From Fidelibacterota bacterium (GTDB lineage Bacteria; Fidelibacterota; Marinisomatia; Marinisomatales; TCS55), in the NCBI GenBank assembly GCA_014239435.1, contig JAAZYX010000007.1, positions 1 through 64,000 of the forward strand: 64,000 nucleotides of DNA, written 5' to 3'. Each line of letters opens with the position of its first letter. Positions within the stretch are counted from its first letter, which is position 1. Positions 45,955-54,764 of this stretch are shown one piece after another. The notes under the pieces were generated by a model. That model saw only the letters and a program-made list of their open reading frames with translations. It ran no database searches and was not told where the DNA came from. Position numbers and translations under genes: made by a program.

Positions 45955-47211
45955 TTAATAATGGCGCATGAATGGCGTCGTCAGCCGATAATCGCCAAAA
46001 CCGGTGTCGTCCTCAAAAACAAAGGATCGATTGATGCGGTAAAAATGCCAGGTCCTCCGTGAATATCCTTTGCTCGGACGATCGTAGCGTTCCACCTCGT
46101 TTGGCGGACCGAACAGGATGTAAATCATTCCCATGTCCGTTTTCCATCCCGGCTGAAAGGATTCAAAATTCTGTTTTGAGTATTCCACGCGCATATAATA
46201 TTCATCCATCAATTCATTCTTCGATGTTCCCGGCGTCGGATCGCGGTTTGCCCAAAAAGATAAAAACAGCTGTTCCCTCTCACGCCGATTTGCATCATTC
46301 AGCTGCTTCCGTTCATCGCCCTCAAGGATGAAGCGCATTTGTTCCATTGCTTCTTCTACGTTGGTAATGCTACGCGAAATTCCCGGCCGCTTCATCATGA
46401 TTGGTTTTCGCCGGCGCGATGATTCTTCTCCCTGCCTCACTTGCGCCGCGATAAACAATTTTATCGAACTTAATTCATCCCGCGGCAAATTGATCTTTTC
46501 TGAAAATATCCCAGTATCAGACGTGTGCTCTGTGGCATAAGTCCAGTCATCGGTCTTTTTATTTTCTGTGACAGCAGACTCCAATGTGAATGTCCCCGGT
46601 TTCACTTTCCCAGAAAACAGAATTGAAAGGGAATTTTGGCCCACATCCAGCTGCAATCCCGAAAGCGGAAATTCATTTTTTCCAAATCCCCAGTCTCCGT
46701 TCTTTTCTTCCAATAAAACCGGCGGAAGTAAAAAAACGGCATCACTTAATTTTTCCAGTTCGAGGGATTCTTTTTTGACGCCGGCCTTGCGTGTATCCTC
46801 ATCCATGAGATTTCCGGTGAGAGTAAACGTTCCGCTCCCAACAGAAAATTCCGCGGTTAAATAATGGACAATTTCACGCGATCTAGATTCAACATAACTT
46901 TCAGCTTCAATTTTCTTTTTCCAGGATTGCTTCCCGACTTGCACGCCCGCTTTATTGGTCAAACTTATATTTGCTTCAAACCCTGCGCTGAACCCTTTTT
47001 CGGATTTCAAAAATTGAAGTGCGCGGTTTGGCACGTCAATCCGAGCCACAACTTTTACCGAATCCGGCGATATCATTTCGGTGAATCCTGCAACCTTAAA
47101 CCGATGAATGGCACTCGATCCTTTTTCGGGAATACCGCTGCGCTGTGCACTCAGATTTCCATCCTGAAAACACAATGTACTGACCAGCAAAATTATGTTA
47201 ATACGATACAT
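45955..47211 (-). CDS. GWxTD-domain protein
   Basis: A 418-residue secreted protein (signal peptide to 'NLSAQ'). The C-terminal ~150 residues match the GWxTD domain family found in FCB-group bacteria and Acidobacteria: 'FWANRDPTPGTSKNEL', 'EYYMRVEYSKQNF', 'PGWKTDMGMIYILFGPP' (the GWxTD signature) and 'WHFYRINRSFVF'. The N-terminal part is beta-rich. Its function is unknown; it is thought to act in the envelope. The ATG at 47,211 overlaps the upstream stop (TAATG). Confidence 0.85.
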   Translation of the reverse strand: MYRINIILLVSTLCFQDGNLSAQRSGIPEKGSSAIHRFKVAGFTEMISPDSVKVVARIDVPNRALQFLKSEKGFSAGFEANISLTNKAGVQVGKQSWKKKIEAESYVESRSREIVHYLTAEFSVGSGTFTLTGNLMDEDTRKAGVKKESLELEKLSDAVFLLPPVLLEEKNGDWGFGKNEFPLSGLQLDVGQNSLSILFSGKVKPGTFTLESAVTENKKTDDWTYATEHTSDTGIFSEKINLPRDELSSIKLFIAAQVRQGEESSRRRKPIMMKRPGISRSITNVEEAMEQMRFILEGDERKQLNDANRREREQLFLSFWANRDPTPGTSKNELMDEYYMRVEYSKQNFESFQPGWKTDMGMIYILFGPPNEVERYDRPSKGYSRRTWHFYRINRSFVFEDDTGFGDYRLTTPFMRHY

Positions 47212-48908
47212 TAGAGGTCTTTTTTCCAACGAAACATGATCAGGCCTTCAGTGGTTCCCAACCATATTTTGTTCTTTTCAATATACATATCATTTACCTG
47301 TCCGATGAACGGGTAATTGTAACTCCGAAAGAAATCTTCTTTTGTATCCACTCTGAACAATCCAGTGTCCGTTCCAATAAATAAATGCTGTTTTGTTCCT
47401 GCCAGACTTTTTGGGAATGATCCTGCATATTTTGACGGTTCTGCCAATACAGACCATTTCTGTGTCTTGAAGTCAAATCCGATAATTCCAAAAGATGTTG
47501 CCGCCGCAAGCGTATTTCCAAAATGAGCCAGCGCCGTAAACTGAAACAATCCGTCCATTCTTTCGGCAATATCTGAAACGTGTCCTACATGCCTGAAATT
47601 TGTAAGTGTATTGTCTTCAGCTGAATATACCATCAGCTGATATTCCGTTGCGATCCAAAGGTCTCCATCGGCTTCTACGAGATCATAAATAAATACATCT
47701 TTTAACTTGTCGCCAATTTCGGTTTGTGTGAGGCGTTTAGTTTTTTTCGAAATCCGCGATAATCCTCTCGAAGCGGCTACCCAAACATAGTCCTCTATTT
47801 CTACCATACTGCGAACCCGGCCCATCGGGAATCCTCTTTCGGAACCGTAAAACCGCCAATAATCTTTTTTCTTATTGTAGATCATTACGCCGTCCATTCC
47901 GCCGAACCAGACTTCGTTATCCATTTCCAAAATTTCGTACACCGGCTGAGGATCCATATTCAAAGTAACATCAAACTCAACCGGATAAAATTCGTGGCGC
48001 TTCGGGAAAAATTGGGTAATTCCCTTTGCATCTTGATTCGATCGTCCGCCAATCCAAATACTGTTTCTTACGAACAAACTCATCACATCAGAATTGGCCA
48101 GACCGGACTGCACCGGCGTAAGCGCCTTCATCTGCGTATCGCCGAGAAAAATCATTCCATCAGAACCGCCAATCCAAATATCCCTGAATTTTCCGGTATG
48201 AGCTGTGCGGATAAACGCTCGCTTACCGTTCGGCCCGAGAAAACCATCGTGGATGTACAGCCAGCCGTCCATTACAGAATAGGTATCCAAAATGTGTGTC
48301 GGAATATCCATAGCCGAAAGGCGGCCGCTGCTCCACTCGACATCATCAACATCCGGTGATGCAAACATCCCCAGCAGTATGCCGGAAGAGCGGTCCAGTT
48401 TTATGAAAAGTGAACCGGCTCGAATCCACAGCGCTTCCTTTGATGAGCCGATTTGGTCAATGCGCGTGTAGCGATCCAACCCGATATCCAATAGATGAAT
48501 CTTGCGCCAGTCGCCTATATGATTAAAACTATATTCCAAAGATCGGTCTGTGCCGGCCCACAGAATTCCCGTTTCCCGATCAAAATGAACAGCCGTTACG
48601 GTATTGCTGGAAATTCCCTGCGCCTGTGTTATCGGTGCTTCAAATCGGCGTCCGAACGCATGGTAGCGCAGAATTCCTCCCGATTCGGTTCCGAAATAGA
48701 CATAGGTAAATCCTTCAGAAATAGACGTTATGTCGCCTGTTTGCCTATATTGAACCCAGTCCATTGGCGCAAAACGTGGATCGGGTTGAGCGGATAAATT
48801 TGACATCGCCCCAATCAACATTGAGACGAAAAAGAGAAATCGGGTTTGCTTAATCAGAATTGTGATGGGAATAAATGTCAGACAGCATATCCATGGTGAT
48901 GGGAACAA
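47211..48908 (-). CDS. secreted beta-propeller protein (reg_prop-like)
   Basis: About 540-565 residues with a signal peptide ('RFLFFVSMLIGAMSNLSA') followed by propeller blades like those of two-component sensor propellers: 'ILWAGTDRSLEYSF', 'DIWIGGSDGMIFLG', 'EVWFGGMDGVMIY' and 'KIWLGTTEGLIMF'. No kinase or other output domain follows, so it is a stand-alone propeller. The start is unclear: the TTG at 48,908 overlaps rfaE1 by 59 bases; the ATG at 48,821 cuts most of the signal; a non-AUG codon near 48,857 would give the best signal. It is followed by the GWxTD gene (TAATG). Confidence 0.7.
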   Translation of the reverse strand: MFPSPWICCLTFIPITILIKQTRFLFFVSMLIGAMSNLSAQPDPRFAPMDWVQYRQTGDITSISEGFTYVYFGTESGGILRYHAFGRRFEAPITQAQGISSNTVTAVHFDRETGILWAGTDRSLEYSFNHIGDWRKIHLLDIGLDRYTRIDQIGSSKEALWIRAGSLFIKLDRSSGILLGMFASPDVDDVEWSSGRLSAMDIPTHILDTYSVMDGWLYIHDGFLGPNGKRAFIRTAHTGKFRDIWIGGSDGMIFLGDTQMKALTPVQSGLANSDVMSLFVRNSIWIGGRSNQDAKGITQFFPKRHEFYPVEFDVTLNMDPQPVYEILEMDNEVWFGGMDGVMIYNKKKDYWRFYGSERGFPMGRVRSMVEIEDYVWVAASRGLSRISKKTKRLTQTEIGDKLKDVFIYDLVEADGDLWIATEYQLMVYSAEDNTLTNFRHVGHVSDIAERMDGLFQFTALAHFGNTLAAATSFGIIGFDFKTQKWSVLAEPSKYAGSFPKSLAGTKQHLFIGTDTGLFRVDTKEDFFRSYNYPFIGQVNDMYIEKNKIWLGTTEGLIMFRWKKDL

Positions 48909-49833
48909 CTCCCACTTCTTCGCACACTCTTCCGGCCGCCAAATTGGCTAGATTAGCTGCTTCCTCCAAGCTCGCGCCCGAAACATCCGCGAGCGTGAAT
49001 GCCGATATAACCGTGTCGCCCGCACCGGAAACATCGTGTACTTTTCTGGCTTGGGTTGGGATGGTTTGCATTCCGTCTTCTGTAAACAGCGATACACCTT
49101 TTTCGCTTCGGGTTACCATCACAATTCCCGCGCCCAGTGTTTCGCGAAGCTTTTGTCCGTGAGATTCAAACTGGTCGGAAGTGTAGCCGGCAGACAAAGC
49201 AGATTCGAATTCGTTCAGGTTTGGCTTAAACAGCCTCACATGTTTGAATTCTAAAAAATTATCTTTTTTGGGATCCGCGTAAACCGGAACATTTGCCGTA
49301 CCTAATATTTCCAAAATTCGCGATAGTGAATCCTTCCCAAAGAACCCTTTATTATAATCCTGAAGAATCACCGCATCCAATGCTGAAACGTGTGATTCAA
49401 TGGCATCCATAACCTTGTTTTCCACCTCTTCGCTAAGATTCCACGTAACTTCCCTATCGGTGCGAACTACTTGATGTCCTTGTGCAATTACGCGCGCTTT
49501 TACGGTTGTCGGCCGATCGGCATCTTTCATTATTCCGTCAATTCCGATTTTCGTATTCTTAAGTAAATCCTTGAGAACCATTCCTTCCGAGTCATCGCCG
49601 ACAACACCGACAACGGAAACTTTCGCACCTAAAGAAGAGAGATTCAGCGCAACATTAGCTGCGCCTCCCGGATTATTGTCTACCGATGTCACGTGCACAA
49701 CAGGAACCGGCGCTTCCGGGGAAATTCTGTCCGATGTTCCCCACATGTATGTATCCATCATCAGGTCGCCGACAACCAGAATTTTCTTCCCTGAAAATTG
49801 TCCGGTAATTTCTGTAAAGCGGTCTGGGGTCAT
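48850..49833 (-). CDS. rfaE1: D-glycero-beta-D-manno-heptose-7-phosphate kinase
   Basis: A PfkB-family sugar kinase of 327 aa from ATG 49,833. Motifs are 'GGAANVALNLSSLGAKVSVVG', noted for its GGAANVA start (substrate-binding), 'DYNKGFFG' and 'DVSGAGDTVISAF' (anion hole and catalytic Asp). The N-terminus 'KILVVGDLMMDTYMWG' and 'ISPEAPVPVV' is specific to the HldE/RfaE kinase domain, which phosphorylates heptose-7-P for LPS core synthesis. The adenylyltransferase domain is missing, so it is the split RfaE1 form. Start chosen because the ATG overlaps the PspC stop (ATGA). Confidence 0.92.
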   Translation of the reverse strand: MTPDRFTEITGQFSGKKILVVGDLMMDTYMWGTSDRISPEAPVPVVHVTSVDNNPGGAANVALNLSSLGAKVSVVGVVGDDSEGMVLKDLLKNTKIGIDGIMKDADRPTTVKARVIAQGHQVVRTDREVTWNLSEEVENKVMDAIESHVSALDAVILQDYNKGFFGKDSLSRILEILGTANVPVYADPKKDNFLEFKHVRLFKPNLNEFESALSAGYTSDQFESHGQKLRETLGAGIVMVTRSEKGVSLFTEDGMQTIPTQARKVHDVSGAGDTVISAFTLADVSGASLEEAANLANLAAGRVCEEVGVVPITMDMLSDIYSHHNSD

Positions 49834-50468
49834 ATTTCTTCTTTCTGAACCGGTGTTTCCGGTGGCAGGATTAAGGCAAGGGCAATATATAAAATGACAC
49901 CAATCCCTGCGCTTAGCAATGTTCCAAACACCCACAGGAAGCGAATCAAAGTCGGATCAATCTGGATAGTTTCGCCCATTCCTCCGCACACGCCGGCGAT
50001 TTGTTTATTGTCTAAAGATAGATGAAGCGGATAGGTGGATTTCACATCAAAAATTCCGGACAAATCACTTTTCTTTGTGACAATCATATACAAACCGAGT
50101 GCAATAACAAAGAGGCCAAAAAAGATATTCAATCCCGAACTCCAGAATTTGCTCCATGCAAGGCCGACAATATCACTGTGCTGAATCAATAATACGATTC
50201 CCAGAACAATCAGTAATAGTCCCCAGATCGGCTGGAGGGTGTGTTTCTTTTCAATCGGCGCCGCTTCACCTTTTACTTCGTATTCCTGTGGAAGAATAAA
50301 CAACGCAACTATGTAGGCAAGGATTCCGGATCCGCCGAACAAAGTCACAAGTATCCAGATAATCCTTACCAATGCCGGATCTACTTTAAAATATTCGGCA
50401 AGCCCGCCGCACACGCCGGCAAGAACCTGGTCCGTCTGCGATCTATAAATGCGTTTCACATGTTCCAT
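49830..50468 (-). CDS. tandem PspC-domain membrane protein
   Basis: A 212-residue protein carrying two PspC domains. The first is at about 5-60 ('QVLAGVCGGLAEYFKVDPALVRIIW', ends noted) and the second at about 148-205 ('QIAGVCGGMGETIQIDPTLIRFLW', ends noted), with three hydrophobic helices between them. PspC proteins sense envelope stress in enterobacteria, but many FCB homologues are uncharacterised. No pspA/pspB/pspF neighbours are present. It is upstream of rfaE1 with an ATGA overlap. Confidence 0.88.
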   Translation of the reverse strand: MEHVKRIYRSQTDQVLAGVCGGLAEYFKVDPALVRIIWILVTLFGGSGILAYIVALFILPQEYEVKGEAAPIEKKHTLQPIWGLLLIVLGIVLLIQHSDIVGLAWSKFWSSGLNIFFGLFVIALGLYMIVTKKSDLSGIFDVKSTYPLHLSLDNKQIAGVCGGMGETIQIDPTLIRFLWVFGTLLSAGIGVILYIALALILPPETPVQKEEI

Positions 50469-50535
50469 TCAATGGTTTTCCTTCAATCTTAGAGAGTTTA
50501 ATTCCCAATAGCGATATTCAAAACATGAACTTTAT

Positions 50536-51249
50536 TCATCTTCGCTGCCGTCTTTTGCTTGGCCTTCCGCGGTTATGTTGCTGCTTCATGCCGGACCGAA
50601 TTCGGGAAACATGCCCTTTGTCCAGATAAATCAACACGGAAGCAAATTGGCGCAGATAATGATCAGACTGGGACGCGAGGATAATGGTTGTCCCTAGGTT
50701 TTGATTCATATTTTTGATTTTTTTCCTGAGTTCCGCTTCCTGATCCTGAGGCATAAATACGCCGTAATCATCCAAGATTAGAACTCTCGGATCGCTTTCC
50801 ACAGCCAATACGGATGCCAACACAGACCGTTCCCCATCTGTCATGGTGCCAATTTTGTCATTCCAGATTTGTCCAAATCGGCTTTTTGCGAAATGCCGCT
50901 TGTGGATATCATCTGCTTTTGCCGGAAAAGCAGTGCGAATTTTCACTTCACCGGTTCCACTTCCGTTGATGCGCGTTGCACCAACGTAATAAATATCCGG
51001 ATTTTGAATCGGTTTTCCACGCCAATTGGTTTTATACGGTTTACTATCGTAAAACACTGTACCTGACTCTGGCTTTTCCATTCCTGAAATCAGGTTCAAA
51101 AAGGTGGATTTTCCGCATCCTGCTGGACCTACAATACCATAAACAATTCCCTTATGGAACTGCAGCTTTTTTATGTTGAGGACTTTTCGTCCTCCTCGAC
51201 TTTGATACAATCCTTCTGTCTCTAAAATGAGCGATGCTTTTTGGTTCAT
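50536..51249 (-). CDS. degenerate ABC-type ATPase
   Basis: A 237-residue ABC-like ATP-binding protein. Walker A is intact ('GPAGCGKS' at 41-48). The signature is altered to 'MTDGER' at 136-141, Walker B reads 'VLILDDYG' with Asp161 where the catalytic Glu is expected, and the H-switch position is Gln194 ('ASQSDHY'). The C-terminus is a basic tail ('GRPSKRRQRR'). It probably binds ATP but may hydrolyse it slowly or act as a regulatory module. No permease is adjacent. It starts 45 bases after the trxB stop, behind an inverted repeat that covers the ribosome-binding site. Confidence 0.75.
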   Translation of the reverse strand: MNQKASLILETEGLYQSRGGRKVLNIKKLQFHKGIVYGIVGPAGCGKSTFLNLISGMEKPESGTVFYDSKPYKTNWRGKPIQNPDIYYVGATRINGSGTGEVKIRTAFPAKADDIHKRHFAKSRFGQIWNDKIGTMTDGERSVLASVLAVESDPRVLILDDYGVFMPQDQEAELRKKIKNMNQNLGTTIILASQSDHYLRQFASVLIYLDKGHVSRIRSGMKQQHNRGRPSKRRQRR

Positions 51250-51251
51250 TC

Positions 51252-51293
51252 TTTACTCCTTATCGGATAGTAAAGCTCAGAACCGGGAGTAAA
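51252..51293 (-). promoter_or_regulatory. inverted repeat masking a ribosome-binding site
   Basis: On the minus strand TTTACTCC (51,293-51,286) can pair with GGAGTAAA (51,259-51,252), an 8-bp perfect match with a 26-base loop. The GGAG of the right arm is the ribosome-binding site of the ATPase gene that starts at 51,249, so the hairpin would close it. It lies exactly between the trxB stop and that start. Confidence 0.5.
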
Positions 51294-52220
51294 TCAGGTT
51301 TTTGCTTCCAGATACTTTTCCGTGTCAATGGCAGCCATACAGCCCAGCCCTGCTGCTGTTACCGCCTGGCGATAGGTATGGTCCACGACATCACCGCAGG
51401 CGAAAACGCCCTCAATTGATGTGGCTGTTGATCCATTTTGGTTCACAATATATCCTACATCATCTGTATCTAATTGTCCCTGAAATACATTTGAATTCGG
51501 ATTGTGCCCAATCGCCATAAAAATTCCGTCGCAAGATTCCTCTTTGGATTCACCTGTTTGTGTATCTTCAAGGGTAATTCCCGTGACGCCGGTTTCTTCG
51601 GTACCATGGATTTCCGTTACTGTGGTATTCCATGCGACCTTTATTTTTGGATTGTTGAGGGTCCGTTCCTGCATTATTTTTGATGCACGGAATTCATCCC
51701 GACGGTGGACAATAATGACTTCGGAAGCAAATTTGGTCAAAAAGGTAGCTTCTTCCATGGCAGAGTCTCCTCCTCCAACCACGTATACTTTTTTATCTTT
51801 ATAAAAGAAGCCGTCACAGGTAGCACAAGCTGACACTCCGTGTCCCATGAGTTTTGATTCCGATTCGAGTCCCAGCAGTTTTGCGGAGGCACCGGTAGCA
51901 ATAATAATGGAGTCAGATGCATATTCGTCTTCACCAATCCACACTTTAAATGGGCGGGATGATAAATCTACTTTTGTTACTATTTTGAAATAGCATTCGG
52001 CTCCGAAGCGCTTGGCCTGCTCACGGAATAAATCCATGAGTTCAGGCCCCAGTATTCCTTCCGGAAACCCGGGATAATTTTCCACATCGGTGGTGATGGT
52101 CAACTGACCACCCGGTTGGTTTCCCTCAAACACAAGAGGGTTCAGATTCGCCCGCGCGGCGTATATAGCTGCTGTCAGCCCCGCAGGTCCCGAACCAATG
52201 ATAATAACCTCCCGATTCAT
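51294..52220 (-). CDS. trxB: thioredoxin reductase
   Basis: A flavoprotein that reduces thioredoxin with NADPH. The 308-residue protein has the FAD motif '[17 protein letters not shown]' at 7-23, the redox pair Cys132-Ala-Thr-Cys135 in '[10 protein letters not shown]', the NADPH-binding '[12 protein letters not shown]' and the closing FAD motif '[20 protein letters not shown]'. It is full length and 13 bases downstream of trxA. Confidence 0.97.
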   Translation of the reverse strand: MNREVIIIGSGPAGLTAAIYAARANLNPLVFEGNQPGGQLTITTDVENYPGFPEGILGPELMDLFREQAKRFGAECYFKIVTKVDLSSRPFKVWIGEDEYASDSIIIATGASAKLLGLESESKLMGHGVSACATCDGFFYKDKKVYVVGGGDSAMEEATFLTKFASEVIIVHRRDEFRASKIMQERTLNNPKIKVAWNTTVTEIHGTEETGVTGITLEDTQTGESKEESCDGIFMAIGHNPNSNVFQGQLDTDDVGYIVNQNGSTATSIEGVFACGDVVDHTYRQAVTAAGLGCMAAIDTEKYLEAKT

Positions 52221-52233
52221 CGCTTTTGTCAGA

Positions 52234-52560
52234 TCAGAGCGACTGATCTAACAGTTGTGTGATATTCGTTTTTGGAACAGCCCCAATGACCTGATTGGCA
52301 ACTGCTCCATCTTTGAAAATGAGCAGCGTTGGGATACTTCTTACCCCAAACTGCATGGATACTTCCTGGTTTTCGTCTACATTGACTTTACCGACTTTAA
52401 CTTTGCCGTTGTAATCATTTGCAATTTCCTCGACAACCGGTGCAATTGCCTTGCAAGGGCCACACCATTCTGCCCAGAAATCAACTAAAACAGGCGTATC
52501 TGCTTTCAATACTTCTGTATCGAAATTTTCTGTTGTGAATTCTGATACTGTATCTGCCAT
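52234..52560 (-). CDS. trxA: thioredoxin
   Basis: A 108-residue thioredoxin with '[15 protein letters not shown]' (Cys33 and Cys36) and the cis-proline loop '[10 protein letters not shown]'. It is a cytosolic disulfide reductase and the partner of trxB directly downstream. A good ribosome-binding site (GGAG, 8 bases before the ATG) is present. It begins a new transcript after the ABC exporter terminator; an inverted repeat lies 40-66 bases upstream. Confidence 0.97.
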   Translation of the reverse strand: MADTVSEFTTENFDTEVLKADTPVLVDFWAEWCGPCKAIAPVVEEIANDYNGKVKVGKVNVDENQEVSMQFGVRSIPTLLIFKDGAVANQVIGAVPKTNITQLLDQSL

Positions 52561-52599
52561 ATTATTTTCTCCAGATTGTGTTAAAATTTAGCCACCAAG

Positions 52600-52626
52600 T
52601 TTACAGGAAAACTTCTACACTGTAAA
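52600..52626 (-). promoter_or_regulatory. candidate operator upstream of trxA
   Basis: TTTACAG (52,600-52,606) and CTGTAAA (52,620-52,626) form a perfect 7-bp inverted repeat with a 13-base spacer in the only promoter-bearing gap before trxA-trxB. It may be a dimeric regulator site, and parts of it could serve as the promoter itself (TTTACA as a -35 box). Confidence 0.4.
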
Positions 52627-52639
52627 ACATCAAAATACA

Positions 52640-52663
52640 ATTTTGTCAGCTTTATGACAAAAT
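52640..52663 (-). terminator. AT-rich terminator hairpin after ABC exporter
   Basis: A perfect 9-bp stem (ATTTTGTCA / TGACAAAAT) with a 6-base loop starts at the stop codon of the ABC permease gene and is followed on the minus strand by a T-rich stretch (TTGTATTTTG). It probably ends the smpB-tyrS-ABC transcript before trxA. Confidence 0.5.
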
Positions 52664-53880
52664 CAGGCTCTTATCCAACGCCAAACCTCTTTTATGCTCA
52701 ACTTTTTTCCATACATCAAAACAGTTGTGTGAAAGATTTTTCCCGCTAGTCTTATCGTTAAATAAATACAAAGAATCAGAAGACCCAATGTGGAAATAAT
52801 TTCAAAGGTAGTTGCTTCGCCAGTGGTCACCCTCAGAATCATCATAAAGGGAGTTATCGGCGGAATGAAGGATAATATTTTAGTAATCGGCGCTCCGGGA
52901 TTATTAATGAAATATACTGCACCAATCATAGGAACCATCGCAACAATGGATAGCAACCCCATGGACTGCTGTGCTTCCTGCTCAGAATCAAACAAAGTTC
53001 CCATTGTTGCATAAAATGCGGCGTAAAAGAAAAATCCCGCGAGGAAAAATGCAAACACAATTGGCAATGAATCGTACGGCATACTGGGAAGATCAAAATA
53101 GGTTCCCATGGCAAGGCCGACTACGATGTAAAATGCAACCTGTGTTACGGCCAAAAGACACAACCCCAAAATTTTCCCTGCCATCAACTGCCGCGGCGTT
53201 ACTGTGGATAACAGGATTTCCATCATTCTGCTGGTGCGTTCTTCTATTACACTCCGAAGCAAAAGCTGTCCATTGATAAAAATGACCATGGTGAGCAAAA
53301 ACATGAAGAAGAATGGAATCAGGAATCCGCTAATTTTATCTCCTTTTTCAACTTCCCCGTCCTTATCCACTTCAAACAAATCCAAATGCACCCGACGGCT
53401 CAATTCATTTACCAAAATGGGATTGATATTTTCATCAATCATGCGTTTGGTGACGACTGTTCTGCTTAGGGTTCCGCGGATTCCGGATTGAATTTTCATG
53501 TTGCTCAGGTTTCGCGCATAATAAGTTGGCACTTCGTCATCCATGATTCCTTCAGGGATTACTACGAAGGCAGAAATCTCTTCATTCACCAAAGCAGCCA
53601 ATGCATCTGTTTCCTGTTCAAAATGAGTCGGATTGAACATGGATGATCCGTCCTCCAGTTTTATTTCAGTTTCTAGCCGTTCCAAATAATCAGCGCCGAT
53701 TCCTGAATAATCAACCATGCCGATAGTATAGGTTTCTGTGCCTTCTTTATCTGCAAGGTATCCACTCAAAAATCCTGACCCAACCATTAGCACAGGAAAA
53801 AGCAACGTTGTTAAAATGAAGACTTTGGACCGAACCCTTATCTTGTATTCCCAGCCAATAATTCGGAAAACCCTGTTCAT
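52663..53880 (-). CDS. ABC transporter permease (NatB-like)
   Basis: A 405-residue ABC-2-type permease. One membrane helix (about 20-42), a large extracytoplasmic domain (about 45-185) and five or more C-terminal helices follow the NatB/YhaP plan. 'VIEERTSRMMEILLSTVTPRQLMAGK' (first part noted) before the second helix is a typical ABC-2 coupling motif. It is the export partner of the ATPase gene it overlaps (ATGA). NatAB exports Na+ in Bacillus; the substrate here is unknown. Confidence 0.88.
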   Translation of the reverse strand: MNRVFRIIGWEYKIRVRSKVFILTTLLFPVLMVGSGFLSGYLADKEGTETYTIGMVDYSGIGADYLERLETEIKLEDGSSMFNPTHFEQETDALAALVNEEISAFVVIPEGIMDDEVPTYYARNLSNMKIQSGIRGTLSRTVVTKRMIDENINPILVNELSRRVHLDLFEVDKDGEVEKGDKISGFLIPFFFMFLLTMVIFINGQLLLRSVIEERTSRMMEILLSTVTPRQLMAGKILGLCLLAVTQVAFYIVVGLAMGTYFDLPSMPYDSLPIVFAFFLAGFFFYAAFYATMGTLFDSEQEAQQSMGLLSIVAMVPMIGAVYFINNPGAPITKILSFIPPITPFMMILRVTTGEATTFEIISTLGLLILCIYLTIRLAGKIFHTTVLMYGKKLSIKEVWRWIRA

Positions 53881-54764
53881 GATGATGCCTTTACTTCCTC
53901 AATAAATATCTGCTCTAAACTCGGTGTATCGATCCTGAAGGAATCAATTTCTACTTTTGGATTGAGCCAATTTAGGAAATCACGCGGAGGTTTTTTCAGA
54001 ACGCCTTTCAGCGTTGCGCCGTTCAATTTTGGATCATCCATAAAGTCGGCCAATCCTGCCTCATCCATATCGCCGCTAAAGCGAACTTCCACGGCATCTT
54101 TCCGATGTTTTTCTCTAACATCTTCCAGAGTTCCCTTCACCAGAACTTTTCCATTATTAATGAGGCAAATATTGGTACAAAGGCGCTCCACCTGTTCCAT
54201 CTGATGCGTAGAAAAAATAAAGGTAACACCCTCTTTTTGCTTTTCTTCGATAATGTCTTTCAATAGCAATTGGTTCAGCGGATCCAGTCCGGTGAATGGC
54301 TCGTCTAAAATTACAAAATCGGGCTTCTGAATAAGCGCCATTATAAATTGAATTTTCTGCTGGTTCCCTTTGGATAATTCCTGAATTTTGTGATGTGCTC
54401 GGTCAGCCAAATTAAATCTCTCCAGCCAATCCATGGTATCCTGTTTAAGTCTATTTTTCGGTACCCCCTTCAGTCCGCCCAAATACATGAGCGTTTCCAA
54501 AAGTTTTTGATTGGGATACAACCCGCGTTCTTCCGGAAGATACCCTAAACTCTTCCTCTCGACTTCCTTGACCGGCGATCCGTTTAACAAAATAGTCCCG
54601 AAATCGGGTTCAATAATGCTCATTAACATTCGGATAATGGTTGTCTTCCCTGCGCCGTTCGGACCGAGCAAACCAAAAATATCACCCGTCTCAATGGAAA
54701 AACTGACGTGATCCACAGCGGTCACTTTATCGTATTGTTTATGGATGTTTTGTATTTCAATCAT
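53877..54764 (-). CDS. ABC transporter ATPase (NatA-like)
   Basis: A 295-residue ATPase with Walker A 'GPNGAGKT', Q-loop 'LPEERGLYPNQ', signature 'LSKGNQQKIQF', Walker B 'FVILDEPFTGLDPLN' and H-loop 'FSTHQMEQVE'. The Asn/Gln-rich signature (LSKGNQQK) is typical of the NatA/YhaQ subfamily. A C-terminal ~80-residue extension ends 'LEQIFIEEVKA'. It overlaps the permease (ATGA) downstream and the phosphatase-family gene (ATGA) upstream. Confidence 0.92.
   Translation of the reverse strand: MIEIQNIHKQYDKVTAVDHVSFSIETGDIFGLLGPNGAGKTTIIRMLMSIIEPDFGTILLNGSPVKEVERKSLGYLPEERGLYPNQKLLETLMYLGGLKGVPKNRLKQDTMDWLERFNLADRAHHKIQELSKGNQQKIQFIMALIQKPDFVILDEPFTGLDPLNQLLLKDIIEEKQKEGVTFIFSTHQMEQVERLCTNICLINNGKVLVKGTLEDVREKHRKDAVEVRFSGDMDEAGLADFMDDPKLNGATLKGVLKKPPRDFLNWLNPKVEIDSFRIDTPSLEQIFIEEVKASS

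Noticed and set aside
49833-49935. N-terminal extension of the heptose kinase
   Set aside because: It lies inside the PspC gene, is cysteine-rich and unlike the family; the ATG at 49,833 gives the expected N-terminus.
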